From Candidatus Schekmanbacteria bacterium (GTDB lineage: Bacteria; Schekmanbacteria; GWA2-38-11; J061), in assembly GCA_016219965.1 (NCBI GenBank), contig JACRJM010000003.1:1-64000 (forward strand): DNA of 64,000 bases. The letters are read 5' to 3'. Numbering within the stretch: the stretch's first letter is position 1; each line of letters opens with the position of its first letter. The notes under the pieces were generated by a model that ran no database searches, was not told the origin of the DNA, and was given only the letters and a program-made list of their open reading frames with translations. Positions 54,742 through 63,211 of this stretch are shown here, in pieces. The position numbers and the translations under genes are program-made.

Positions 54742-57183
54742 TTATTTCTTCTTCCTGAAATTCACCGCCACGGACTTTGGACCATTCATGGTCTTAGTAT
54801 TGTCCGAGTCAACATCCTCAAGCTTGTACCAGTACGTCTTTCCGGTAATTACATTCCTGTCCTTGAATTTATAAGATGCGCCTTTGGTGCTACTCCCTTT
54901 TGCATGGATTAGCTTCTTGTTTATTTTTATATATTGCCCGTTCTCAGACTCACTGCGGTAGATATTAAATCCAAGGTTATCAATCTCTGTGGCAGTCTGC
55001 CATTTGATAATGACTTTCTTGTCTTTCTGCTCTGCAGCAAATGAAGAAAGGGTTATGGCGGTTGGGGCATTGCCGCTTAAGTTATTATCAAACTTTGAAA
55101 TGAAAATATCAGTACTATTAAACCATGAACTAAAGCTTGTGTCATATGCTCCTGGTGTTATTGGAAAGTCAAAAGACTGAGTTACTCCAGCTACAAAGAT
55201 ATCTCCTGAAGAATCCAAAAGGATTGTTCCATTATAATCGGAACTGCATCCTCCTAAAAAAGTGGACGCTAAAAGAGAGCTTAAATTATTGTCAAATTTA
55301 GAAATAAACACATCACCGTCACCGTTATAAGATGTGTCAAATACATTTGATGCAATAGGTAAATCAGATGAATAAGTCAATCCACTAAGGAATACATTTC
55401 CATTGATATCTACTGATATTTTCTGGCCAAAATCCTCGTTGCTCCCTCCAAAAAAGGTGGAAGCTAAAAGAGCACTTAGAGTATTATCAAGCTTTAAAAT
55501 AAATGCATCCGACTTATCATAAATTGAAATAGAATTATTAAATGATGTATTATAAGCAAGTGGCGTTGTAGGAAAATCTGCTGACCTTGTAGAACCAGAT
55601 GCAAAAAGGAAGCCTTCATACCCCGCATCTATCGAATCTATTGAGTCATGTTCACTTCCACCAATTAATGTGGAAAATAATAAAGAAGTTAAACTTTTAT
55701 TAAATTTTGCGACAAAGGCATCATAATACCCACCATTATACGATGTATCATAAGACCCAATTGTTGTCGGGAAATCTAAAGATGACGTTAATCCGCCTAT
55801 ATATATGTTTCCGGAAGAATCGATATCAACGGAATAACTATATTCTTCATCAGTTCCTCCAACGAATGTGGAAGATAGTAATGAACTCAGATCTTTATCG
55901 AGTTTAGTAATAAATGAATCGGTATTCCCGTTATAAGATGTGTCATATGAATCAAGAGTTGTTGGATAGTTATTTGAATTTGTATATCCATTTATAATAA
56001 TGTTTCCTGAAGAGTCTAAAACCTCTGCGAAAACTCCATCATCATTTATTCCACCTATAAAAGTAGAAGCCATTAAGAGGGTTAAACTACTATTAAACTT
56101 AGAAACAAAACCATCATTACTTCCGTTATATGATGTGTCGTATGCACCCGAAGTCTTAGGATAGTCATATGATGAAGTTATACCTGATATAATAACATTC
56201 CCGTAAGGATCTATAGCTATTGCCCGTGCCACATCCTGCATTATTCCTCCAATAAAAGTAGAAGATAGGAGAGTGCTTAAATTATTATCCAGCTTTGAAA
56301 CAAATATATCGGGTCCATAATTACAAGTGGTATCGTATGCACCTGGAGTTGTTGGATAATTACAGAATTCAGTTTTCCCTGTAATATATATATTTCGGGA
56401 AGCATCTATGGCTATTGCCTTTATCCATTCATCACCAAGATTTCCAATAAACGTTGACGCAAGTAGCGGGTCGATGACGAGGGGATAGTTTCTGTTATAT
56501 GATGCGACGCGGAAACCATAATTGCTGAGATTACCGCGGTCGCTTTGCTCACTCGCAATGACAAATTCGCACTTCACATTAACTCTTTTGCCATTAATCT
56601 CCTGATAAGCAACAGGCTTTGTGAATTTCACAGTCCCGAGTAATGTTTCAACTTCAAGTTCGCCGGCGTAATTTACTTCGAGATTATCAGCCCCTTCAAG
56701 ACTCACTTTTATATCTTCAACGCTACCACACTCATTAACTATAAATAGTTTCTCAACATTCTTACTATAAGCTTTGAGGTTTAATTCTATCCCATCATAA
56801 ACTTCACCAAGGCTTACGCTCTGCCATGTGGGTATACCGCTCTTCCAATCCTTCTTATCTCCAACGAAATAATTTACGTTTGTAACTGCCTTCTCATTCC
56901 CTTTTATGGATGGGTTTTTTGCTCCAACGAGGTTTTCCCTCATCATCCCATAAACAATCTCTCCTTTGTCAGTTACATAGACATTCCCCGCAAAAGTGTT
57001 TGCATAAAATTTTACAGACGTGTCTTTGACCTGTCCTTTGTTCTCAATGAAGGGGATCTGAAGCTTTGCAGTCCGCTCCATTATCTTGGCTTTATCAGGA
57101 GGTGTGGCAGAGATGGAAATAGATGGAATTAGTATGATTAGAAAAGCAGAAACAACAAAGCGCAATGCACCTGATTTAAACAT
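54742..57183 (-). CDS. Secreted SBBP-repeat protein with shared C-terminal domain (cassette 1)
   Basis: 813 residues, homolog of the 47116-49482 protein over its whole length. Signal peptide (ALRFVVSAFLIILIPSISISA). DUF7948-type N-terminal domain: PFIENKGQVKDTSVKFYANT, then FAGNVYVTDKGEIVYGMM. About nine SBBP units follow, such as LLSSTFIGGIMQDVARAIAI with DPYGNVIISG and FPTT.G.YDTSYNG. The last 107 residues (54742-55065) are the shared domain. RBS GGGAGGGGAG directly precedes ATG. Second large gene of cassette 1. SBBP proteins are thought to form propellers; the function here is unknown. Confidence 0.87.
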   Translation of the reverse strand: MFKSGALRFVVSAFLIILIPSISISATPPDKAKIMERTAKLQIPFIENKGQVKDTSVKFYANTFAGNVYVTDKGEIVYGMMRENLVGAKNPSIKGNEKAVTNVNYFVGDKKDWKSGIPTWQSVSLGEVYDGIELNLKAYSKNVEKLFIVNECGSVEDIKVSLEGADNLEVNYAGELEVETLLGTVKFTKPVAYQEINGKRVNVKCEFVIASEQSDRGNLSNYGFRVASYNRNYPLVIDPLLASTFIGNLGDEWIKAIAIDASRNIYITGKTEFCNYPTTPGAYDTTCNYGPDIFVSKLDNNLSTLLSSTFIGGIMQDVARAIAIDPYGNVIISGITSSYDYPKTSGAYDTSYNGSNDGFVSKFNSSLTLLMASTFIGGINDDGVFAEVLDSSGNIIINGYTNSNNYPTTLDSYDTSYNGNTDSFITKLDKDLSSLLSSTFVGGTDEEYSYSVDIDSSGNIYIGGLTSSLDFPTTIGSYDTSYNGGYYDAFVAKFNKSLTSLLFSTLIGGSEHDSIDSIDAGYEGFLFASGSTRSADFPTTPLAYNTSFNNSISIYDKSDAFILKLDNTLSALLASTFFGGSNEDFGQKISVDINGNVFLSGLTYSSDLPIASNVFDTSYNGDGDVFISKFDNNLSSLLASTFLGGCSSDYNGTILLDSSGDIFVAGVTQSFDFPITPGAYDTSFSSWFNSTDIFISKFDNNLSGNAPTAITLSSFAAEQKDKKVIIKWQTATEIDNLGFNIYRSESENGQYIKINKKLIHAKGSSTKGASYKFKDRNVITGKTYWYKLEDVDSDNTKTMNGPKSVAVNFRKKK

Positions 57184-57199
57184 GCTCCCCTCCCTCTTT

Positions 57200-58330
57200 T
57201 TATTTCTTCTTCCTGAAACTCACCGCCACGGACTTTGGACCATTCATGGTTTTTGTATTGTCCGAGTCAACATCCTCAAGCTTGTAGCAATAAGTCTTGC
57301 CATTCACTATATGTTTGTCCTTGAATTTATAAGATGCGCCTTTGGTTGAATTCCCCTTTGCGTGGATGAGGTTTTTGTTTATCTTTGTATATTGCCCGTT
57401 CTCAGACTCACTGCGGTATATATTAAAGCCGAGGTTGTTGATCTCTGTAGCGGTCTGCCATGTTACAAAAACCTTTTTCTCTTTTTGCAATGCTGTAAAA
57501 GATGAAAGTGTTATTGCGGTTGGATTGTTATTATTGATGATAATCCTTAATGTTGGAGCGGTTTCTGAACCGGAAGAAGAAGTGTAAAAGTTAGCATTGG
57601 TTCCTGAATAAGCAATAGCCCAAGGATTTGGTTTATAAAAAATCTTTGGACTAAAGAAAAATCCTGAATAAGAATTTGAGGATAGCTGTAACAAATCATT
57701 ATTTAAGGCAGTAGTAACATTTATATAGTGAAATATTGGTGAAAAAGAAAAATCAGAAGGTATAGACCCAATATTCTCCCCCACAGAAATATTGGTAGAT
57801 AATGTTTCCCCTTCCGAGCTTTCATTTAAATTATTAACATAAACAACCCCTGGGTGAGAAACAGTACCATATAACAATAATTCCGCAGAAAATGTCCCGG
57901 GGACTAATGAGCTCAGACTTGAAATATCAAATTCAATTATCCCATTTTGGGTATTTTTTACACATATATCCGCACAAGAATAAAAAGAAACACGTATTCC
58001 TTCTCCTATAGAAGAAAAAGTATGGGGATTCCAGCAACCCTCAACCGGGAATGAGGCTGAATCAAAACGTCTTGTATTTTTAGTCCCTTCAGCAACAGGG
58101 GCAAGTGTAATAGTTGTAACATCTGAATCACATGGGTCACCAATTCCGTCATTGTCCTGGTCTGTCTGAGTAGGGTTGGGTATTGCAGGGCAGTTATCTA
58201 CTGAATCATCTATGCCATCCGAATCAGTATCAGCGGCATAAGCGATATTTACATCAGAGTTCGAAACAAGAAAAAATGCAAGAACAGCAAGAGTAAAAAA
58301 AAGAATAACCTGTGGATTTTTATCAGACAC
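57200..58330 (-). CDS. Secreted thrombospondin-3 protein with DNRLRE-like and shared C-terminal domains
   Basis: 376 residues. Signal peptide ending near IAYAADTDSDG. TSP3 repeats ([34 protein letters not shown]) at residues 33-70. A central beta-sandwich (about 72-268) resembles the DNRLRE/CBM96 type: IIEFDISSL, FSAELLLYGTV, YINVTTALNN, ETAPTLRIIINN, with several cysteines that may form disulfides. The last 107 residues (57200-57523) are the shared domain. First large gene of cassette 1, 43 bp after peptide B. The family is used in surface and adhesion proteins; no catalytic residues are evident. Confidence 0.82.
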   Translation of the reverse strand: MSDKNPQVILFFTLAVLAFFLVSNSDVNIAYAADTDSDGIDDSVDNCPAIPNPTQTDQDNDGIGDPCDSDVTTITLAPVAEGTKNTRRFDSASFPVEGCWNPHTFSSIGEGIRVSFYSCADICVKNTQNGIIEFDISSLSSLVPGTFSAELLLYGTVSHPGVVYVNNLNESSEGETLSTNISVGENIGSIPSDFSFSPIFHYINVTTALNNDLLQLSSNSYSGFFFSPKIFYKPNPWAIAYSGTNANFYTSSSGSETAPTLRIIINNNNPTAITLSSFTALQKEKKVFVTWQTATEINNLGFNIYRSESENGQYTKINKNLIHAKGNSTKGASYKFKDKHIVNGKTYCYKLEDVDSDNTKTMNGPKSVAVSFRKKK

Positions 58331-58373
58331 AATTCCCTCCCCCTGTTTATAGCTCTATAAATACAAACTTGAC

Positions 58374-58529
58374 TCAGCTTCCAGGATTAAAGCATTGTGG
58401 GATTACACATGTGGACTGGTTCGGCCCCGCCACAGTATCGCTTTTGCAGACACCGAGAACAGACTCTTCAGGAACAAGTTTAACTGCTTTTATGGTTGGT
58501 TCTTTATAAGGTTTTTTCCTGGAGTCCAT
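58374..58529 (-). CDS. 51-residue three-cysteine peptide (copy B)
   Basis: Starts MDSRKKPYKEPTIK, then VKLVPEESVLGVCK, AGPNQSTC, VIPQCF, and ends NPGS. Same length, same three cysteines (28, 41, 46) and same C-terminus as copy A. RBS AAAGGGG lies 8 nt before the ATG. No signal peptide. It heads cassette 1 and has a sigma-54-like promoter 57-76 bp upstream of its start codon. Position-by-position conservation of the C-terminal half suggests that region is the functional product and the basic PEE-containing half a leader. Another reading is a small regulatory or thiol/metal-binding protein. Confidence 0.85.
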   Translation of the reverse strand: MDSRKKPYKEPTIKAVKLVPEESVLGVCKSDTVAGPNQSTCVIPQCFNPGS

Positions 58530-58585
58530 TAAATTGTCCCCTTTGAAAGGTTAGTTTATCTGGAAGTAAAAAATTATATAAAAAA

Positions 58586-58605
58586 GCAAGCAAGGTTTAT
58601 GCCAG
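58586..58605 (-). promoter_or_regulatory. Sigma-54-like promoter of cassette 1
   Basis: Minus strand CTGGCATAAACCTTGCTTGC: TGGCA and TTGC with exactly 10 nt between the GG (58602-58603) and the GC (58590-58591), the defining -24/-12 spacing. A TATAAT (58573-58578) also lies nearby, so a sigma-70 reading is possible. Confidence 0.6.
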
Positions 58606-58779
58606 CAGAAATGCGAGAACTTAATGGTTTGTTTTTATTGTGATTTTTTATGAAAAATTAGATAACGAAATAAGTCCACTTAAATATAAAAGTGTATAGG
58701 AATCCGACAGTTATTAAGCGCCAAGCATAACTTATTGATTTTTAGAGCTAAATACTGTTCAGAAATCCGACATCTCTTT

Positions 58780-60039
58780 TTAAGGATACAAACCCCTCAT
58801 CTTCTTTGCCTTTGCGACTCTTTCAATCCCTATCATCAGTGCCGCTGTGCGTGCCGTGACTTTTTCCTTTTCCTTGCGTGCCAAAACCTCACGGAATGAT
58901 TTGGAAAGAAGCTTTTTCACTTCGCCAACCACCCTTTCATGGCTCCAGAAAAAGCTCTGAAGATCCTGTACCCACTCGAAATAAGAGACCGTCACTCCTC
59001 CTGCATTGGCAAGTATATCAGGAATGAGAGTAATCTTTTTTTCTTCAAGGATCTTATCCGCTTCCACCGTAGTAGGACCGTTTGCCCCTTCAGCCACAAT
59101 AGAGCACTTAAGTTTGTCAGCATTTTTTTCCGTGATACTCATTGCAACTGCGGCAGGAATCATGACATCGCAGTCAACTCCCCAGAAATCATCGACATCT
59201 ACAGGCTCCGCATCTTTAAACCCCTTGATGCTGCCTGCCTCCTTTGCATAAGAGAGAAGAGCCATCACATCTATCCCTTTTGGATTATAAAGCGCGCCTG
59301 ACACATCATTGATTGCCACAACCTTCCACTTCTTCCTTGCCGCTATCTCTGCCGCCGAATTCCCAACATTCCCGAAACCCTGTACGGCGATTCTCACATC
59401 ATCACCTTTAAAATTTATGAGCGGCAAAGTTTCTGAGATCAGATGGATAAGGCCTCCTCCCGTAGCTTTGTTCCTTGCCTCGGAGCCGCCAAGCAGGACA
59501 TTCTTTCCTGTCACGACTCCGGGGATAGTGTGCCCTTTCTGCATGCTGTAAGTATCCATCATCCATGCCATTGTCTGTTCATTGGTCCCCATGTCCGGGG
59601 CAGGGATGTCGGTCTCAGGTCCTATGATAAGTATGATCTCTGATGTGAAACGTCTTGTAAGCCTCTCAAGCTCCCCGATGCTGAACTTTGTGGGGTCACA
59701 TTTTATCCCGCCTTTTGCGCCGCCATAGGGAAGTCCGATAAGGGCGCACTTCCATGACATCCACATTGCAAGGGCAGAAACCTCGCCGAGTGACACATCC
59801 TCGTGGTACCTGATTCCGCCTTTGGTTGGCCCCATTGTGAGATTGTGCTGAACACGATAGCCCATGAAAACCTCGGTCGTCCCATTATCCATTCTTACGG
59901 GAACAGAGACAACAATGCTTCTTGTTGGATGCTTTATCCGCTCAATGATGTTGTGATCAAGCTTAAGTAGTTTTCCGACGGCTTCAAACTGGTTTACCGC
60001 CATCTCAAAAACAGGATTTGAATATTCATAATGTTCCAA
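58780..60039 (-). CDS. gdhA: Glutamate dehydrogenase (Glu/Leu/Phe/Val dehydrogenase family)
   Basis: 419 residues from a TTG start with a strong GGAGG RBS (7 nt). Catalytic region: GPTKGGIRYHEDVSLGEVSA then LPYGGAKGGIKCDP with the active Lys residues; GPETDIPAPDMGTNEQTMAW; and the NAD(P)-binding fold IAVQGFGNVGNSAAEIAA. VAEGANGPTTVEADKIL and NAGGVTVSYFEWVQDLQ are family marks of the hexameric type II enzymes. It interconverts glutamate and 2-oxoglutarate plus ammonia. The 250 bp downstream (58530-58779) hold only the cassette 1 promoter and an imperfect AATCCGACA direct repeat. Confidence 0.92.
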   Translation of the reverse strand: MEHYEYSNPVFEMAVNQFEAVGKLLKLDHNIIERIKHPTRSIVVSVPVRMDNGTTEVFMGYRVQHNLTMGPTKGGIRYHEDVSLGEVSALAMWMSWKCALIGLPYGGAKGGIKCDPTKFSIGELERLTRRFTSEIILIIGPETDIPAPDMGTNEQTMAWMMDTYSMQKGHTIPGVVTGKNVLLGGSEARNKATGGGLIHLISETLPLINFKGDDVRIAVQGFGNVGNSAAEIAARKKWKVVAINDVSGALYNPKGIDVMALLSYAKEAGSIKGFKDAEPVDVDDFWGVDCDVMIPAAVAMSITEKNADKLKCSIVAEGANGPTTVEADKILEEKKITLIPDILANAGGVTVSYFEWVQDLQSFFWSHERVVGEVKKLLSKSFREVLARKEKEKVTARTAALMIGIERVAKAKKMRGLYP

Positions 60040-60124
60040 CGCAGTTCCTCCTAAGTTTTGAACAGTAAAAGAATTATGAGGCTGTTGTGATTATTTTGCC
60101 AGAGAAAAATCAAGAATCATCTTA

Positions 60125-60913
60125 CTAAATTTTATAAACTTCCGGCACCCTTGACTGGTAACAGGGCATAAGGGTTCGGGCTTTTTTTATCTCTGCAAGA
60201 TTTATGGTTGCCTTTATGATCTTTTCCTTTTTGCCCGCCTTGGCAAGTATAGTTCCGTCAGGGGCAATGATCATTGAGTTGCCGCAAAAATCGAATTTGC
60301 CGATTCTTCCGGATGCAGCAGCGCCAATGACAAACAACTGGTTTTCAATCGCCCTTGCTTTTAAAAGTGTTTTCCAGTGTTCAACTCTCACCGTGGGCCA
60401 CTGCGCAGGGACAACAAGGATTTCAGCGCCTCCCAATGCAAGGCTTCGCGCAAACTCGGGGAATCTTATGTCAAAGCAGAGCATAACTGCGATTTTCCCG
60501 AGGGAAGTCTGAAAAACAGGGGAATCTTTACCGGCGGACAGATATTTGTTTTCAGCCATTGGAGAGAAAAGATGCACCTTCCTGTATCTGCCTGCGACAT
60601 TTCCGCCCTCATCAATGACAAAAGCAGTATTGTAGATTGAGCTGTTGTCCGCCTCCGGCATGGAGCCTATGATAATTGCATCGCAGGCTCTGGCAATGCC
60701 GCATAATTCCTCAATAACAAAATTGCTCTTCTCAGCTATCTTTGAAAGATTCCTGTAATCATAACCGCTTGTCCACATCTCGGGCAGGACAAAGAGGCGG
60801 CAGTCATCGCTGTTGTTTTTCGAAATCAGCTTTACAGCCCTTTCAAGATTCTCCTCAACTTTCCCAAACCGTATGGCAAGCTGAATAACACAGACTTCAA
60901 AACTTTCAGACAT
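60125..60913 (-). CDS. Carbon-nitrogen hydrolase (nitrilase family, omega-amidase-like)
   Basis: 262 residues with the Glu-Lys-Cys triad: Glu in FVLPEMWTSGYDY, Lys in GRYRKVHLFSPM and Cys in VMLCFDIRFPEFARSL. FDIRFPE and the short length place it near YafV/Nit2 omega-amidases, which hydrolyse 2-oxoglutaramate or similar amides. Closeness to glutamate dehydrogenase (85 bp downstream) fits nitrogen salvage, but specificity is inferred. RBS GAGGAG before the ATG. Confidence 0.88.
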   Translation of the reverse strand: MSESFEVCVIQLAIRFGKVEENLERAVKLISKNNSDDCRLFVLPEMWTSGYDYRNLSKIAEKSNFVIEELCGIARACDAIIIGSMPEADNSSIYNTAFVIDEGGNVAGRYRKVHLFSPMAENKYLSAGKDSPVFQTSLGKIAVMLCFDIRFPEFARSLALGGAEILVVPAQWPTVRVEHWKTLLKARAIENQLFVIGAAASGRIGKFDFCGNSMIIAPDGTILAKAGKKEKIIKATINLAEIKKARTLMPCYQSRVPEVYKI

Positions 60914-60928
60914 ATTTTGTTTTTCTCC

Positions 60929-62089
60929 TCATCTTAGCGGCTGGAGATCATCCAGAAGGCGCGTGATCGCGACAGCCCGAATGTTCTTTTCAATAGGGAA
61001 TGTATGCTCTCCCGCATAAATGACATCGAGTCTTTGAAGTTTGAGGTCTGACAGTGCACTCCGCATGGACGGCGTGACCCTGGGTGCGGACGTTCGTTTG
61101 ATTTCGAAGCCAAGACGCAGTCTGCCCCGAACAACTAAAAGGTCAAGCTCGGCGCCGGAATAGGTTGCCCAGTAATAGCATTCCTCGGGCGTTGCTCCCA
61201 GACGCCGTACTATCTGCTCGATTACAAACCCCTCCCACGAAGCGCCCATCTTCGGATGCCCCTGAAGATCGTTCAGTGTTTTGATATTCAGCAGCGCGTG
61301 CAGTATTCCGGTATCGGCGAGATACACCTTGGGCGCCTTCACCTGCCGCTTTCCGATGTTTTCATACCACGGCTGTACCTGCCGAACGACAAGGGCTGAT
61401 GTCAGGATATCGAGGTAATTACGAACCGTTGTATCGGCCACTCCGAAGGAACGGCCGAATTCCGAGGCGTTCCATATCTGACCGTGGTAATGGGCAAGCA
61501 TTGTCCAGAACCTGCGAAGCGTAGTTGAACGAATCATAATGCCGAGCTGCGGCAGATCGCGCTCCAGGAAAGTGCGAATGAACCCCTGCCGCCACTCATC
61601 ACTTTCGCTGCCAGTCCGGGCAAGGTATGACCGGGGAAAACCGCCTCTCAGCCAGAGACGCTCGTGCTGTCCTGTGCCAACCTCATCAATCGTAAATCCT
61701 CCGAGAGTGTGATAGACGATCCTGCCTGCCAGGCTCTCGGCACCCTGCCGGAGCAGCTCTGGTGAGGCGCTTCCCAGCACCAGAAACCGGGCAGGCCTGC
61801 CCGGGCGGTCAACGAGCACTCGGAGTACCGGGAAAAGGTCGGGATGGCGCTGGATCTCATCAATAACAACCAACCCGCGCGTATTCTTTAGAGCGAGCAT
61901 GGGGTCGCTGAGCCTCGCAATATCCTCCGGGTTTTCCATGTCATAAAAAACCGTACGCGCACTCGATACTTCGGCGATGTTCCGCGCAAGAGTGGTTTTT
62001 CCAACCTGACGAGCACCGATTATCCCGACTACGGGATGGCGGCGAAGTAGTCCGCGCAGTCTGTCACATTCTTTGTCCCTGTTTATCAT
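60929..62089 (-). CDS. AAA ATPase with DUF4143 domain
   Basis: About 386 residues from the ATG at 62089 (MINRDKECDRLRGLL), where the family normally begins. The frame stays open to 62146 but no RBS supports it. Walker A GARQVGKTTLA, Walker B GLVVIDEIQRHPDLF, sensor VLGSASPELLRQ. The C-terminal DUF4143 region has YLADTGILHALL, GASWEGFVIEQIVRR and the nuclease-like EL..V..GFEIKR (SGAELDLLVVRGRLRLGFE). It is clearly GC-richer in codon use than its neighbours, a sign of recent transfer. The family is common as a solitary, often transferred gene of unclear role. An inverted repeat precedes it. Confidence 0.88.
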   Translation of the reverse strand: MINRDKECDRLRGLLRRHPVVGIIGARQVGKTTLARNIAEVSSARTVFYDMENPEDIARLSDPMLALKNTRGLVVIDEIQRHPDLFPVLRVLVDRPGRPARFLVLGSASPELLRQGAESLAGRIVYHTLGGFTIDEVGTGQHERLWLRGGFPRSYLARTGSESDEWRQGFIRTFLERDLPQLGIMIRSTTLRRFWTMLAHYHGQIWNASEFGRSFGVADTTVRNYLDILTSALVVRQVQPWYENIGKRQVKAPKVYLADTGILHALLNIKTLNDLQGHPKMGASWEGFVIEQIVRRLGATPEECYYWATYSGAELDLLVVRGRLRLGFEIKRTSAPRVTPSMRSALSDLKLQRLDVIYAGEHTFPIEKNIRAVAITRLLDDLQPLR

Positions 62090-62101
62090 GCTAAAACAAT
62101 A

Positions 62102-62138
62102 CATTGAATATCCGGTGCTGTCAACTGAATATTCAATG
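62102..62138. promoter_or_regulatory. Inverted repeat upstream of the AAA/DUF4143 gene
   Basis: CATTGAATAT (62102-62111) and its exact complement ATATTCAATG (62129-62138) separated by 17 bp. The right arm overlaps a second palindrome, TGAATATTCA (62126-62135). Directly upstream of the chosen ATG, so an operator or recombination site is possible. Confidence 0.5.
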
Positions 62139-62244
62139 CATGTCAAGACATATCAAGGAATGTTGCATGGATGATTTTTTTATTTGTGGTTAATGTTTCT
62201 GTTATATTATATTTTAGAAACAAAACAGTTTAAACTATGACAAA

Positions 62245-63159
62245 ATGTATCTGGGAATCGACTTTTTAATAGCAGGTGACGGGACTCCATTTATTTCCGA
62301 AGTCAATATCGGGCTTCCCGGAGGAGCCTTCGAATACGACGTGGCAAGCAGGTTGACTTACGGACGCAGTTCTGGAATTTACGACCGCATCGATGAAATC
62401 GCAAAGAAAGTATACGGTAGATCTTTCTCCGATTATATCACCAGCACTCCATGGTTTGAAGAACACCGCAAATTCAAGATATGGCTCGACAGGAAAGGAC
62501 CTTTGCCTCAAAAGCTCTATCCTCTATTCCGTCTTGAAGACAAATGGGTGCAGTATGAGTTTTTGAAAGAGAAATTCAATCTCCCTTATAGTGAAATATA
62601 TACAGGCAAAGCAGAGCAGGTTGAGAAAATGATTGAGAGATTCGGGAAGACCGCACTTAAAAGACGTGCCGGCAGATGGAGCAAGGGATTCAGGGCTATA
62701 GCCGGCATCGCTGATTTGCCTCTCCTTGAAAATGAATTGCCGGAAGAATATATCTGCTCGCAGTTCATAACATCTAAAATCTCAGATTATCTTTTTTCCG
62801 TGAGAGCCAATGTATTTGAAGAAGAGTTCCTATGTCTGAGCGGAGATTTGACCCCTTCTTACCAGTCTAAATGGCGATTCATTGTTGCAGTTGAAGAGGG
62901 GAAAGGGTTGCAGTTAAGAGATGAGCATTTTGAGACTGTAGATGTCTGCGAACCAGCATGGGAAGGAGAAGTCTGGTGCAAGGACATGGAAATACCGGAG
63001 CACATGAAGCTTAATCTTACCAGTGATATGGCTGCTCTCACAATCGCTTATCTTACAAAGAAAACAATAAAGGATATCAAAGAGACGTCGCTTAAAATTG
63101 GAAAGTTCTACGACAGCCTTGATCCTGAAACTCTTCCAAAAGCTTTTTTCGAAAAATAA
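62245..63159 (+). CDS. ATP-grasp-like protein, probably truncated at the 5' end
   Basis: 304 residues. It begins directly with what is normally the end of an ATP-grasp domain: YLGIDFLIAGDGTPFISEVN then IGLPGG. A second ATP-grasp-like N-terminal part follows: LPYSEIY, MIERFGKTALKRRAGRWSKG, EEYICSQFI, and LFSVRANVFEEEFLCL. This order is what a two-domain protein would look like after losing its first part. There is no RBS before the ATG, and an in-frame TAG lies 30 bp upstream. The transferred AAA gene ends the homology on the left. The family ligates carboxylates to amines using ATP; no substrate is inferable. Confidence 0.55.
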   Translation: MYLGIDFLIAGDGTPFISEVNIGLPGGAFEYDVASRLTYGRSSGIYDRIDEIAKKVYGRSFSDYITSTPWFEEHRKFKIWLDRKGPLPQKLYPLFRLEDKWVQYEFLKEKFNLPYSEIYTGKAEQVEKMIERFGKTALKRRAGRWSKGFRAIAGIADLPLLENELPEEYICSQFITSKISDYLFSVRANVFEEEFLCLSGDLTPSYQSKWRFIVAVEEGKGLQLRDEHFETVDVCEPAWEGEVWCKDMEIPEHMKLNLTSDMAALTIAYLTKKTIKDIKETSLKIGKFYDSLDPETLPKAFFEK

Positions 63160-63162
63160 AAA

Positions 63163-63186
63163 AGCCGCAGGATTCTATCTGCGGCT
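63163..63186. terminator. Bidirectional intrinsic terminator
   Basis: AGCCGCAG-GATTCTAT-CTGCGGCT, perfect 8-bp stem with an A-tract on the left and ATAAAAAATTT on the right. It lies between the convergent ATP-grasp and ABC genes and serves both. Confidence 0.85.
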
Positions 63187-63211
63187 ATAAAAAATTTCGT
63201 TGCGAAAATTA

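Noticed and set aside
43428-58330. Shared C-terminal domain as a PEP-CTERM or type IX secretion signal
   Set aside because: There is no PEP motif, no C-terminal membrane helix and no recognisable type IX CTD motif; the tail is short and basic. A different role is therefore left open.
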